This document shows positions 22,351 through 31,219 of a stretch of 64,000 bases of DNA, one piece after another. This DNA comes from JAZRWQ01 sp045541395 (GTDB lineage: Bacteria; Bacillota; Clostridia; Oscillospirales; UMGS1783). The stretch lies in the NCBI GenBank assembly GCA_045541395.1, contig JAZQIZ010000018.1, forward strand, positions 1 to 64,000. The letters run 5' to 3'. The notes under the pieces are model-generated. The model ran no database searches, had not been told where the DNA came from, and saw only the letters and a program-made list of their open reading frames with translations. The position numbers and the translations under genes are program-made. Every line of letters begins with the position of its first letter. Position 1 is the stretch's first letter.

Positions 22351-25179
22351 TTATTTCAAAATATCCTTTAAAAATGCGCCTGTGTAAGACTTTTTATTCT
22401 TTGCAACCTCTTCCGGTGTGCCCTGAGCTACAATTTTGCCGCCGCCTGTGCCTCCGTCGGGGCCCAGGTCAATAATATGATCGGCAATTTTAATAATGTC
22501 AAGGTTGTGCTCAATAACAATAACCGTGTTGCCGCTGTCTACAAACTTCTGCAGTATTTGCGAAAGCTTGTGTACGTCGGCGGTGTGCAGGCCGGTAGTA
22601 GGCTCGTCTAAAATATAAACCGTCCTGCCGGTGCTCTTTTTGGAAAGTTCGGTTGCAAGCTTTACTCTCTGGGCCTCGCCGCCCGAAAGCTGGGTAGAAG
22701 GCTGACCTATTTTAATGTAGCCTAATCCAACGTCAAAAAGTGTTTGCAATTTGCGGCGGATCTTCGGGTGATTCTCAAAAAATTCAAGGCCTTCCTCTAC
22801 CGTCATATCCAGTACGTCCGCAATGGATCTCCCCTTGTATTTAACCTGCAGTGTCTCGTGGTTATAGCGTTTGCCCTTGCATACCTCGCAGGGTACGTAA
22901 ATATCCGGCAAAAAGTGCATTTCTATTTTCAGAATACCGTCGCCCTCGCAGGATTCGCATCTGCCTCCCTTAACGTTAAAGGAAAAGCGTCCCGGGCCAA
23001 ACCCCCTCTGCTTTGCTTCAGGTAAGGTAGAAAATACAGTCCTTATATCCGAAAACAGCCCTGTGTAGGTAGCAGGGTTCGAGCGGGGGGTTCTGCCTAT
23101 AGGAGATTGGTCTATATCAATAACCTTATCCAAGAATTCCATACCCTCAATGGCCAAATGCCTGCCTGCCCTTAATTTCTGCGCACCGTTAAGCTCGGTT
23201 GCAAGGCTCTTGTATAAAATTTCGTTAATAAGGCTGCTCTTGCCGCTTCCGGAAACCCCCGTAACGCAAATAAACTTGCCAAGAGGGAACTTAACGTCAA
23301 GATTTCTGAGGTTGTTTTCACTTGCGCCCTTAACTGTAAGGAAGTTTCCGTTGCCTTCTCTTCTCTTTTTGGGAACGGGAATAAATTTTTCACCGCTAAG
23401 GTATTTGCCGGTAATTGATTCTTTGCAGTTTATAATATCCTCTACCGTGCCCTGAGCTACGACCTGCCCGCCGTGAACGCCCGCGCCGGGGCCTATATCT
23501 ACAATATGATCGGCGCTTTTAATGGTCTCTTCATCGTGTTCAACCACAATAAGGCTGTTGCCAAGGTCCCTCAGCCTCTTTAAAGAATCAAGAAGCTTCT
23601 GATTATCCTTCTGGTGCAGGCCTATACTTGGCTCGTCAAGTATATAAATAACCCCCATAAGTGAAGAGCCTATCTGGGTGGCAAGTCTTATTCTTTGTGC
23701 TTCCCCGCCCGAAAGGGTAGCCGAAGGCCGCGAAAGGGTTAAATATTCAAGGCCAACGGAATTAAGGAAATTAAGCCTTTCCTTAATTTCTTTCAAAACC
23801 TGCCCTGCTATGGTCGCTTCCCTTGCAGTAAGCTCAATTTCCCCAAAAAATTCCGAAAGCTTATTTATGGGCATTTCGCAAAGCTCGTGAATGTTTTTGT
23901 TTTTAACCGTAACCCCTAAAGCCATCGGATTAAGCCTCTTACCTTTACATTCTGGGCAGGGTACGTTACTCATATAGCGCTCAATATCCCACCTCGAATA
24001 ATCGCTGGTGGTCTCCTTGTATCGGCGCTGCAAATTATTTATAACCCCCTCGTAAGTATGGCTGTAAACTTCTGTTCTTTGTCCAAAACGGCGCTCTAAC
24101 TTTAAAATCTTATCCCCTGTGCCGTAAAGAAGCTTATTAACAATATCCTCAGGCAGATCCTTTATAGGTGTATCAAGAGAAAAGCCGTATTCCTTTGCAA
24201 GGGCGGTAAAATACATCATTGCAATGCTGTCAGGATCACTTACGTTCCAGCCCGAAGCCTTAATAGCCCCCTCCTTAACAGAAAGGCGCTTGTCGGGTAC
24301 AACCAGCTCAGGGTCAATTTCCAAAAGCGTGCCAAGGCCCGAACACCTGGGGCAGGCGCCAAAGGGGTTGTTAAAGGAAAACAGCCTGGGAACCAGCTCC
24401 TCGATGGTCACTTCATGGTCAGGGCAGGCGTATTTCTGGGAAAATAAAATAGATTCCGAACCAATAACGTCTAAAAGTACAAGCCCGTTTGCAAGCTTTG
24501 CGGCGGTCTCGCAGGAATCTGCAATTCTGCCTCTCGCTTCAGGCTTTATAACTATTCTGTCAACAACAATTTCAATATTGTGCTTCTTGTTCTTTTCCAT
24601 AGGAATGGTTTCGGTCAGCTCGTACATAATGCCGTCAACCATAACCCTCACAAAGCCGCTTTTTCTTGCGTCTTCCAAAAGCTTTTGATATTCGCCCTTG
24701 CGCCCTCTTATAACAGGCGCAAGTATCTGGGCTTTGGTGCCGGTGCCTACCGCCAGTATACGGTCTACTATCTGGTCTATGCTCTGCTGCTTTATTTCCT
24801 TGCCGCACTTTGGGCAATGGGGTATACCTATATTGGCAAACAGCAGCCTGAAATAGTCGTATATTTCGGTTATTGTACCTACCGTGGAACGAGGATTCTT
24901 GGAGGTGGTCTTCTGATCAATGGAAATGGCAGGGGAAAGGTTTTCTATAGAATCCACGTCGGGCTTTTCCATTTGCCCCAAAAACATTCTTGCATATGAA
25001 GAAAGACTTTCCACGTACCTTCTCTGGCCTTCGGCGTAAATGGTATCAAAGGCTAAGGAGGATTTTCCGCTTCCCGAAAGCCCCGTAAATACAACAAGCT
25101 GATTACGGGGTATCTTTATGCTTATATTTTTTAAATTATTCTCTCTTGCGCCGGTAATAATAATTGAATCCTTGTTCAT
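22351..25179 (-). CDS. uvrA: Excinuclease ABC subunit A
   Basis: This 942-residue damage-recognition ATPase of nucleotide excision repair has two ABC modules. The first Walker A is GLSGSGKSS near the N-terminus and the second is GVSGSGKSS near residue 640. Both signature motifs read LSGGEAQR, and both zinc modules are intact (CPKCGKE and CESCEGDG...CEVCKGKR). Length is typical. It begins immediately after the uvrB stop with no gap. Confidence 0.97.
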   Translation of the reverse strand: MNKDSIIITGARENNLKNISIKIPRNQLVVFTGLSGSGKSSLAFDTIYAEGQRRYVESLSSYARMFLGQMEKPDVDSIENLSPAISIDQKTTSKNPRSTVGTITEIYDYFRLLFANIGIPHCPKCGKEIKQQSIDQIVDRILAVGTGTKAQILAPVIRGRKGEYQKLLEDARKSGFVRVMVDGIMYELTETIPMEKNKKHNIEIVVDRIVIKPEARGRIADSCETAAKLANGLVLLDVIGSESILFSQKYACPDHEVTIEELVPRLFSFNNPFGACPRCSGLGTLLEIDPELVVPDKRLSVKEGAIKASGWNVSDPDSIAMMYFTALAKEYGFSLDTPIKDLPEDIVNKLLYGTGDKILKLERRFGQRTEVYSHTYEGVINNLQRRYKETTSDYSRWDIERYMSNVPCPECKGKRLNPMALGVTVKNKNIHELCEMPINKLSEFFGEIELTAREATIAGQVLKEIKERLNFLNSVGLEYLTLSRPSATLSGGEAQRIRLATQIGSSLMGVIYILDEPSIGLHQKDNQKLLDSLKRLRDLGNSLIVVEHDEETIKSADHIVDIGPGAGVHGGQVVAQGTVEDIINCKESITGKYLSGEKFIPVPKKRREGNGNFLTVKGASENNLRNLDVKFPLGKFICVTGVSGSGKSSLINEILYKSLATELNGAQKLRAGRHLAIEGMEFLDKVIDIDQSPIGRTPRSNPATYTGLFSDIRTVFSTLPEAKQRGFGPGRFSFNVKGGRCESCEGDGILKIEMHFLPDIYVPCEVCKGKRYNHETLQVKYKGRSIADVLDMTVEEGLEFFENHPKIRRKLQTLFDVGLGYIKIGQPSTQLSGGEAQRVKLATELSKKSTGRTVYILDEPTTGLHTADVHKLSQILQKFVDSGNTVIVIEHNLDIIKIADHIIDLGPDGGTGGGKIVAQGTPEEVAKNKKSYTGAFLKDILK

Positions 25180-27150
25180 TTATTTATCCTTTTTCTCGCT
25201 TAGTTCCTTAATGCGGTCTCTTAAATAAGCCGCGTGTTCAAATTCCAGAAGCTTGGCCGCTTCCTTCATTTCCTTTTCAAGCTTGGCTATAAGCTCAAGC
25301 CGTTCCTTGTTGGAAAGCCTTCGGCCGTCTAAGGTGGCGTTGTGCTTCTCCTTTGTGGTAATTTCAAGTACGTCTCTTACGTCCTTAATAATGGTCGTGG
25401 GAGTAATATTATGCTCCTTGTTGTAGGCCTTTTGTATTTTGCGCCTTCTTTCGGTTTCAGTTATTGCACGCTCCATAGAAGGAGTAACCGTATCTGCATA
25501 CATTATAACTCTGGCGTTGGCGTTTCTTGCGGCGCGGCCTACAGTCTGTATGAGGGATGTCTCGCTTCTTAAAAAGCCTTCCTTGTCTGCATCTAATATT
25601 GCTACAAGCTCTACCTCAGGTATATCAAGGCCTTCTCTTAAAAGGTTAATGCCTATCAGCACGTCAAACTCCCCTAAGCGTAGATCCCTTATAATGTGCA
25701 TACGCTCAATGGTGTCTATGTCGTGGTGCATATATTTAACCTTAATATCCGCCCTTTTAAAGTACTCCGTAAGGTCCTCGGCCATTTTCTTTGTAAGGGT
25801 GGTTATAAGCACCCTGCCGCCCTTTTCCGTAACAATGTGTATCTGCCCTAATAGATCGTCTATCTGGCCAATGGTAGGCTTAACGGTTATCTCAGGGTCC
25901 AGAAGCCCTGTAGGTCTTATAAGCTGCTCTGCAACCCTTGCCGCCCGCTCCCTTTCAAAGGGGGCAGGGGTGGCGCTTACGTAAATAGCCTGATTTATCT
26001 TGGAATTAAACTCCTCAAAATTCAGAGGGCGGTTATCAAATGCGCTGGGTAAACGGAACCCGTAATTAACCAGCGATTCTTTTCTTGCCCTGTCACCGCC
26101 GTACATACCCCGTACCTGCGGCAAGGTTACGTGGCTTTCGTCTACAAACAGCAAAAAGTCGTCGGGGAAATAATCTAAAAGTGTGTAAGGCGTGCTTCCC
26201 GGCGCCCTGCCGCTTATAATACGGGAATAGTTTTCAATTCCCTGGCAAAAGCCTATTTCCGTAAGCATCTCCACGTCATACTGGGTCCGCTGTCTTATTC
26301 TCTGAGCCTCTATAAGCTTGCCTTGGGCTTCAAAGTATTTGACTCTGTCTTCCATTTCCGAAAGTATCTCTTTAATAGCCCGCTCCATCTTTGCGCCGGA
26401 GGTAACGTAATGGGAAGCAGGGTAAATAACCGCGTGGCTCAAAACTCCAATAAGCTCTCCCGTAAGAGCGTTTATTTCGGTTATTCTGTCAATCTCGTCT
26501 CCGAAAAATTCAACCCTTATGCAGTTGCCGCTTGAAGCCGCAGGATATACTTCCAGTACATCCCCACGTACCCTGAAACGGTTCCTCTGAAAATCAATAT
26601 CGTTGCGCTCGTACTGTATTCTTACAAGCTCTTTTATAAGGTCGTCCCGCTCCATTGCCATTCCCGGCCGTAAGGATATAACCATACCCGTGTAATCCTC
26701 AGGGTCACCAATGGTGTAAATGCAGGATACCGATGCCACTATTATAACGTCCCTTCTCTCAAAAAGAGAAAAGGTTGCGCTGTGCCTCAGCTTATCTATC
26801 TCATCGTTAATAGAGGAATCCTTTTCAATATAGGTGTCCGTGTGGGCAATATACGCCTCAGGCTGATAGTAATCGTAATAGGAAACAAAGTATTCAACGG
26901 CGTTTTCAGGGAAAAATTCTTTAAATTCCGCGCAAAGCTGTGCCGCCAGCGTCTTATTATGCGCCAATACCAAAGTGGGCTTATTTACCTTGGCTATAAT
27001 ATTGGCCATGGTAAATGTCTTGCCTGAGCCCGTAACCCCTAAAAGCACCTGCTCCTTATCGCCGTTCAAAACCCCGTTTGCCAGCTCCTCAATAGCCTTC
27101 GGCTGGTCACCCATAGGCTTAAAACTGCTGTGCAGCTTAAACTTTTCCAC
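25180..27150 (-). CDS. uvrB: Excinuclease ABC subunit B
   Basis: This 656-residue helicase-like subunit verifies lesions and loads UvrC. It has Walker A LGVTGSGKTFT, the beta-hairpin region YYDYYQPEAYI, DESH in FVDESHVTLPQ, motif VI in QTVGRAARN, and the C-terminal UvrB/UvrC-interaction domain (EKEMKEAAKLLEFEHAAYLRD). The GTG start at 27150 is chosen over an upstream ATG at 27177 because AAGGAGGTG sits 6-7 nt before it. No UvrC gene is in the window. Confidence 0.97.
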   Translation of the reverse strand: MEKFKLHSSFKPMGDQPKAIEELANGVLNGDKEQVLLGVTGSGKTFTMANIIAKVNKPTLVLAHNKTLAAQLCAEFKEFFPENAVEYFVSYYDYYQPEAYIAHTDTYIEKDSSINDEIDKLRHSATFSLFERRDVIIVASVSCIYTIGDPEDYTGMVISLRPGMAMERDDLIKELVRIQYERNDIDFQRNRFRVRGDVLEVYPAASSGNCIRVEFFGDEIDRITEINALTGELIGVLSHAVIYPASHYVTSGAKMERAIKEILSEMEDRVKYFEAQGKLIEAQRIRQRTQYDVEMLTEIGFCQGIENYSRIISGRAPGSTPYTLLDYFPDDFLLFVDESHVTLPQVRGMYGGDRARKESLVNYGFRLPSAFDNRPLNFEEFNSKINQAIYVSATPAPFERERAARVAEQLIRPTGLLDPEITVKPTIGQIDDLLGQIHIVTEKGGRVLITTLTKKMAEDLTEYFKRADIKVKYMHHDIDTIERMHIIRDLRLGEFDVLIGINLLREGLDIPEVELVAILDADKEGFLRSETSLIQTVGRAARNANARVIMYADTVTPSMERAITETERRRKIQKAYNKEHNITPTTIIKDVRDVLEITTKEKHNATLDGRRLSNKERLELIAKLEKEMKEAAKLLEFEHAAYLRDRIKELSEKKDK

Positions 27151-27180
27151 AAAAAACACCTCCTTTTTCCGTATCATATT

Positions 27181-27209
27181 ATTTTACCACTAACCATTTA
27201 AAAAGTAAA
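27181..27209 (-). promoter_or_regulatory. uvrBA promoter
   Basis: On the minus strand, TTTACT (27204-27209), 17 bp and TAAAAT (27181-27186). No obvious LexA-type palindrome overlaps it. Confidence 0.65.
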
Positions 27210-27210
27210 C

Positions 27211-27240
27211 AAAAAGCCCCGAATAATCGGGGCTTTTTTA
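27211..27240. terminator. Bidirectional terminator upstream of uvrB
   Basis: The stem AAAAAGCCCCGA / TCGGGGCTTTTT with an ATAA loop has T runs on both strands. It backs up the cysK terminator and shields uvrB from read-through. Confidence 0.85.
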
Positions 27241-27349
27241 TCTGTAATAGGCAAGATCCACAAAAATATGGGTATTTTCAAAAATTTTCTGCAAAAATGA
27301 CAAAACGGTTACAAAGCGGTAACAACCTGTTACTTTTTAAGGCAGCATA

Positions 27350-27378
27350 ACAAAAAAGTGATGCTTTCGCATCACTTT
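27350..27378 (-). terminator. cysK terminator
   Basis: The minus-strand stem AAGTGATGC-GAAA-GCATCACTT, closed by a GAAA tetraloop, is followed by TTTT. The identical stem-loop recurs at 29809-29830. Confidence 0.85.
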
Positions 27379-27380
27379 CT

Positions 27381-28304
27381 TCAGTCAAACATATCCGAGG
27401 AAATATACCGTTCGCCGGTGTCGGGCAGCAGGGCAACTATGGTTTTTCCCTTATTTTCCGGCCTTTTTGCCAGCTCAACAGCGGCGTAAACTGCGGCGCC
27501 GGAAGAAATGCCCACAAGCAGGCCTTCCTTTCTTGCCAAAGCGGCGCCTAAGGTTTTTGCGCCCTTATCGGAAACGGGAATAATTTCGTCAATTATCTCC
27601 CTGTTCAGATTCTCAGGTACAAAGTTTGCGCCAATACCCTGAATTCCGTGAGGACCTGCCTTGCCTTCCGTAAGCAGGGGAGAGGATAAAGGCTCAACTG
27701 CAACTATTTTAACGTTTTCATTTTTCTCTTTTAAATATTTACCGGTGCCGGAAACGGTACCGCCGGTGCCTGCTCCTGCAACAAAAATATCAATTTTCCC
27801 GTTGGTATCATTCCATATTTCGGGGCCTGTAGTAAGGTAATGGGCCATAGGGTTTGCGGGATTATAAAACTGCCCTGCAATAAAGCTCCCGGGGGTAACC
27901 ATAGCAATTCTTTCTGCTTCTTCGACCGCCCCCTGCATACCTTTATCTGCGGGAGTCAAAACAATTCTTGCGCCGTATGCCCCAATAAGCTTTCTTCTTT
28001 CAATGCTCATGCTTTCAGGCATAGTTAAAATAACCTTGTAGCCGCGCTTTGCGCCAATGCAGGCAAGACCAATGCCCGTGTTGCCGCTTGTAGGCTCAAT
28101 AATAGTGGATCCGGGGGCTAAAATGCCCTTTTTTTCGGCTTCATTTACCATCTGTAAAGCAACCCTGTCCTTAACCGAGCCTGCAGGGTTGAAAAATTCA
28201 ACCTTTGCAAGTAAAGTGGCTTCCAGGTTGTATGCCTTCTCAATTTCCGTAAGGCGTACAAGAGGGGTGTTGCCAATAAGCTCTTCAACCGATGAATATA
28301 TCAT
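27381..28304 (-). CDS. cysK: Cysteine synthase (O-acetylserine sulfhydrylase)
   Basis: This 307-residue PLP enzyme makes cysteine from O-acetylserine and sulfide. The PLP lysine lies in AGSVKDRVA, the phosphate loop is GAGTGGTVSGTGKYL, the substrate loop is PTSGNTGIGLA, and SSGAAVYAA is near the end. The ATG at 28304 is chosen because AGGAGAAG precedes it and ATGA overlaps the upstream stop by 4 bp; a longer in-frame extension would lie entirely inside the ThyX-like gene. It is translationally coupled to that gene. Confidence 0.93.
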   Translation of the reverse strand: MIYSSVEELIGNTPLVRLTEIEKAYNLEATLLAKVEFFNPAGSVKDRVALQMVNEAEKKGILAPGSTIIEPTSGNTGIGLACIGAKRGYKVILTMPESMSIERRKLIGAYGARIVLTPADKGMQGAVEEAERIAMVTPGSFIAGQFYNPANPMAHYLTTGPEIWNDTNGKIDIFVAGAGTGGTVSGTGKYLKEKNENVKIVAVEPLSSPLLTEGKAGPHGIQGIGANFVPENLNREIIDEIIPVSDKGAKTLGAALARKEGLLVGISSGAAVYAAVELAKRPENKGKTIVALLPDTGERYISSDMFD

Positions 28305-28930
28305 TCTTCTTCTCCTAAAATAAGCTCTTTTGCATAGGGTAATTTCCTTATAAAATCGCAGAATACGTGCCACTCGTCCAGTTTATGGTGCTTTCGGGAG
28401 GCATACATATTCCTTAGGTTTTCGTAGTTAAAAGTGCAGGTACGCATCTGATTATAGCTGGAAGGTAAAAACTGAATTATATCATACCAAACCGCCTTGT
28501 CCTTGGTTTGCAAATATTCGTTTCTTAAGGCCTCAAGATAATCAATAATTTTATCAAATTCTTCTAAGGTGCCTTCTCTCATTTTATCGCAGGAAAAATC
28601 CTCTCTGGAAAATGCCTTGGAGGTAATTTTATGCATGGTGCTGGTGGAATTTGCAACAGTGCTTACCTTATAAGTATCATATTCCTTCCACCAGTAAAGT
28701 GGCGCAGTGATATCAACGCTTACGAATATCTGCCTTATAAACTTTCTGTGGTCAGACCCCGCCTTGCAAAGCTTTTTTGCCAAAGCCAGATCGTTTTCGC
28801 CGAAAACAAAATTGCCCTTTTCATCAAAATAGCTGTCATATCTGTCCCAGCTGTTCATAGGGTTTCTTGCGCCTCTCATGGCGTTATCAAAATTCATAAC
28901 GGAAACTCTTTCGGTTTTCAGCATTTTCAT
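28301..28930 (-). CDS. ThyX-like conserved protein lacking the RHR signature
   Basis: This 209-residue protein has a central block HRKFIRQIFVSVDITAP followed by WWKEYDTYKVSTVANSTSTMH, and a C-terminal block with QMRTCTFNYENLRNMYASR. The layout resembles flavin-dependent thymidylate synthase (ThyX), where the corresponding position carries RHRxxSxNxxS; here only the N-S-x-S part remains and no RHR is visible. It may be a divergent ThyX paralogue, as in some phages and gut Clostridia, or another enzyme of that fold. The ATG at 28930 follows AAGGA. It has its own promoter and is co-translated with cysK. Confidence 0.55.
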   Translation of the reverse strand: MKMLKTERVSVMNFDNAMRGARNPMNSWDRYDSYFDEKGNFVFGENDLALAKKLCKAGSDHRKFIRQIFVSVDITAPLYWWKEYDTYKVSTVANSTSTMHKITSKAFSREDFSCDKMREGTLEEFDKIIDYLEALRNEYLQTKDKAVWYDIIQFLPSSYNQMRTCTFNYENLRNMYASRKHHKLDEWHVFCDFIRKLPYAKELILGEEE

Positions 28931-28961
28931 CACTATCCTTAAAATGTACAATATTTAATTT

Positions 28962-28990
28962 ATTATACCAAAAGAAAACTTGCGTATCAA
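28962..28990 (-). promoter_or_regulatory. Promoter of ThyX-like/cysK operon
   Basis: On the minus strand, TTGATA (28985-28990), 17 bp and TATAAT (28962-28967). No T-box or SAM riboswitch is evident in the 30-nt leader. Confidence 0.8.
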
Positions 28991-29039
28991 GAATAAATTG
29001 CGTATTTGGCTCCAATAATAAATGCGGAGGTAAATAATT

Positions 29040-29807
29040 ATGAATAATATGAATCCCATAGAAAACGAAAACCAGCGTGGCACTTCCAAAGGAATAATCA
29101 TTGCGGCGGTAGTTTGCTTACTTATTATCGGCTTAGGTATTTATTTAAGTATGAACGCCTATAATAAAAGTATTGAAGAAAACAATGCTCGGATAATAAG
29201 TAACGCCCCCAAGGAAAATATCGCTCTTTCCGATGCCGCCGAAAGCGTTCCCGAAATAAAGCCCTATAATTCCAAGGCCTATAAAGAGCAGGCAAACGCA
29301 GGCAAAAAGCTTACTCAAAGCTATTATGATTCTCAGGCTGTTGCCTCCGAGATCATTGCCGAAGAGGAAGCAGAGGAAGTAATAAATCAGTATACCGAGC
29401 CGCCGACCTTTATGACCCCCATTTCAGGAGAGATGCTTAATTCCTATTCAAACGAAGCCCTTGTTTTCTCTTCTACCTTAGGCGATTGGCGTACCCATTC
29501 GGGTATGGACCTTAAAGGTGAGTCCGGTGACCCTGTCTGCGCAGTGGCCGATGGCACCGTAAAAAGCTTTGAGTATGATGAATTTTACGGCAACGTTCTT
29601 ACCCTTTCTCACAACGATGGCTACGAATCCCTTTATTGCGGCCTTAACGATATTGTTTTCTTTAATGAAGGTGACAGCGTTCTGCAAGGCGAAGTTATAG
29701 GTACTCTCCTTGGGGACATCCCCCTTGAAAGCGCCGATGAATGCCATCTCCATCTTGAAATTTTAAAAGACGGCGAGTCTCTGGACCCGGCAGCCCTTAT
29801 TGGTTAA
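29040..29807 (+). CDS. Membrane-anchored M23 (LytM) peptidase, SpoIIQ-like
   Basis: This 255-residue protein has a single N-terminal transmembrane helix (about 18-38), a linker rich in Glu/Ala, and a C-terminal LytM domain from about 135. The zinc motif is complete: HSGMDLKGESGDPVCA (H-x3-D) and CHLHLEI (H-x-H). The topology of one span plus LytM is that of SpoIIQ, the forespore side of the engulfment channel; several clostridial SpoIIQ proteins keep their metal site. An alternative is a vegetative cell wall hydrolase. GGAGGT is 8 nt upstream of the ATG. It is monocistronic. Confidence 0.82.
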   Translation: MNNMNPIENENQRGTSKGIIIAAVVCLLIIGLGIYLSMNAYNKSIEENNARIISNAPKENIALSDAAESVPEIKPYNSKAYKEQANAGKKLTQSYYDSQAVASEIIAEEEAEEVINQYTEPPTFMTPISGEMLNSYSNEALVFSSTLGDWRTHSGMDLKGESGDPVCAVADGTVKSFEYDEFYGNVLTLSHNDGYESLYCGLNDIVFFNEGDSVLQGEVIGTLLGDIPLESADECHLHLEILKDGESLDPAALIG

Positions 29808-29808
29808 A

Positions 29809-29836
29809 AAGTGATGCGAAAGCATCACTTTTTTTT
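29809..29836 (+). terminator. Terminator of M23 gene
   Basis: AAGTGATGC-GAAA-GCATCACTT is followed by T6, identical in transcript sense to the cysK terminator stem-loop. Confidence 0.9.
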
Positions 29837-29904
29837 AAAACTGTAGACGGAAATTTTTCGGTATGTTATAATTTATTCATAAATTGAAAAAAGGAGACTT
29901 TGCA

Positions 29905-30978
29905 ATGAAAAGAATTATCTGCGTTTTTTTGGTTTTAGCCATGGCATTGGCTGTTTTTGCGGGCTGCTCCGATCTTGAAAAAGAATCTCAGGGTATCTTT
30001 TCAAGAATACTTAAGAAAGAAAAAGGCGAGGATTTCGTAATATTAAATATGGGCGATCCTCAGTTTATCCCCGAACAGTGGGCGGAAAATTCCAGTACGT
30101 ATAAATCACTTAAATTCACAATGGATGCCCTTGTGGAAAAGTTAGATCCGGATCTTATAACTGTTACCGGAGATATTATGCAAATGCCCGAATCCGATGA
30201 CGAAATAAGGCATTTTGCAGATTTTATGGAATCCTACGGCATTCCCTGGGCGCCTGTATGGGGCAATCATGATTACAGCTGCGGCAACGAAGGCGGTATT
30301 GCCCGTCTGAAGGCCAATGCTCAGGTTTTGTCGGAATATGAAAACTGCCTTTTCAAGCAAGGCCCCATTGATGAGGCTTCGGGTAATTACATAATAGGTA
30401 TCAGAGAAGGCAATAGGCTTGTCGAGGCTATTTTTATGATGGACTGTCTGGATATGGGCGTGTGCGGCACTTTGGGCAACTCTGTTACTATTCCTATGCT
30501 TTATAATCAGGAAACCCTTCCTCACCTTGATTGGTATAAGGATTCTCTTGAAATAATAAAAAGCCTGGGTTGTACCGATTCCACTCTTATGACCCACATT
30601 CCTCTGGAATGTTATAACGACGCTATAAAGGCCGCCTATAAGAACCCTGAATGTACCTTAGAGGAAAGTTATACTGCCGAACCCTGGAACGAGGGCTATG
30701 AGGACTCTTTCGGTATCTGGCAGGAAGGCCCTACCGGCATTTCCTTTGACGATAAATTCTTTGAAACCATAAAGGAAACCGGCACTCATACAAAGCATGT
30801 GCTTGTAGGCCACGATCACCTGAATAATTTCAGCATAAACTACGAAGGAATTCAGCTTACTTACACTATGAAAACAGGCTCGGGCAATGAATATCAGAAT
30901 GAGCTTCGCGGCTGTACCGTTATAAAAGTAGGCTCAGAGGGTGTAACTGAGCTGTATCACGAATACCACCACTGGTAA
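29905..30978 (+). CDS. Secreted calcineurin-like phosphoesterase lipoprotein
   Basis: This 357-residue protein has a lipoprotein signal ending VFAGC and a calcineurin-like metallophosphatase domain. Metal-ligand motifs are NMGDPQF (site I, G-D-P replacing the usual D-x-H), TGDIMQMP (GD), WGNHDY (GNHD), LMTHIPLE (GH equivalent) and LVGHDHLNN (GHxH). Position of ligands suggests an active extracellular phosphoesterase, possibly scavenging phosphate from nucleotides or phosphoesters. The ATG at 29905 is chosen because AAGGAGA lies 8 nt upstream; an ATG-less 21-nt extension is unlikely. It is monocistronic. Confidence 0.85.
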   Translation: MKRIICVFLVLAMALAVFAGCSDLEKESQGIFSRILKKEKGEDFVILNMGDPQFIPEQWAENSSTYKSLKFTMDALVEKLDPDLITVTGDIMQMPESDDEIRHFADFMESYGIPWAPVWGNHDYSCGNEGGIARLKANAQVLSEYENCLFKQGPIDEASGNYIIGIREGNRLVEAIFMMDCLDMGVCGTLGNSVTIPMLYNQETLPHLDWYKDSLEIIKSLGCTDSTLMTHIPLECYNDAIKAAYKNPECTLEESYTAEPWNEGYEDSFGIWQEGPTGISFDDKFFETIKETGTHTKHVLVGHDHLNNFSINYEGIQLTYTMKTGSGNEYQNELRGCTVIKVGSEGVTELYHEYHHW

Positions 30979-30983
30979 AAAAT

Positions 30984-31016
30984 AAGCTTGAGCAAATTGC
31001 TCAAGCTTTCTTTTTT
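30984..31016. terminator. Bidirectional terminator between convergent genes
   Basis: The stem AAGCTTGAGCAA / TTGCTCAAGCTT has T-rich flanks on both strands. Its right half overlaps the last codons of the minus-strand gene ending at 31001. Confidence 0.85.
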
Positions 31017-31219
31017 ACTGTGTATTTTCGGCTGAAATCCGGGTCCGGTTTGCCGTCTATGGAAAAATCCAGCCTTGTTATTTTGTCTTTTTCAAAAAGC
31101 GTACAAAGACTGTGAAAAATTATGAGTGGGTCAATACAAAGGCTTGTTATAAGCTTTTTTAAGGTGCAGGGAGCGTGAGTCTTCAAATAGCGGTAAATCT
31201 CTTTTTCTGCTGCTTCCAT
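31001..31219 (-). CDS. Small hypothetical protein downstream of cinA
   Basis: This 72-residue protein begins right after the cinA stop (no gap) and so is translated from the same message. It is mostly helical, with EKEIYRYLKTHAPCTLKKLI, then a hydrophobic DPLIIFHSLCTLFEKDKI stretch and a basic C-terminus (RKYTVKKKA). The pattern of a short helix-turn-helix plus strand resembles a minimal winged helix, but I do not recognise the family. Confidence 0.6.
   Translation of the reverse strand: MEAAEKEIYRYLKTHAPCTLKKLITSLCIDPLIIFHSLCTLFEKDKITRLDFSIDGKPDPDFSRKYTVKKKA

Noticed and set aside
29037..29039. SigF-type promoter for the SpoIIQ-like gene
   Set aside because: I looked for a GYATA/GGNNANA pair upstream of 29040; the elements present are not at acceptable spacing.
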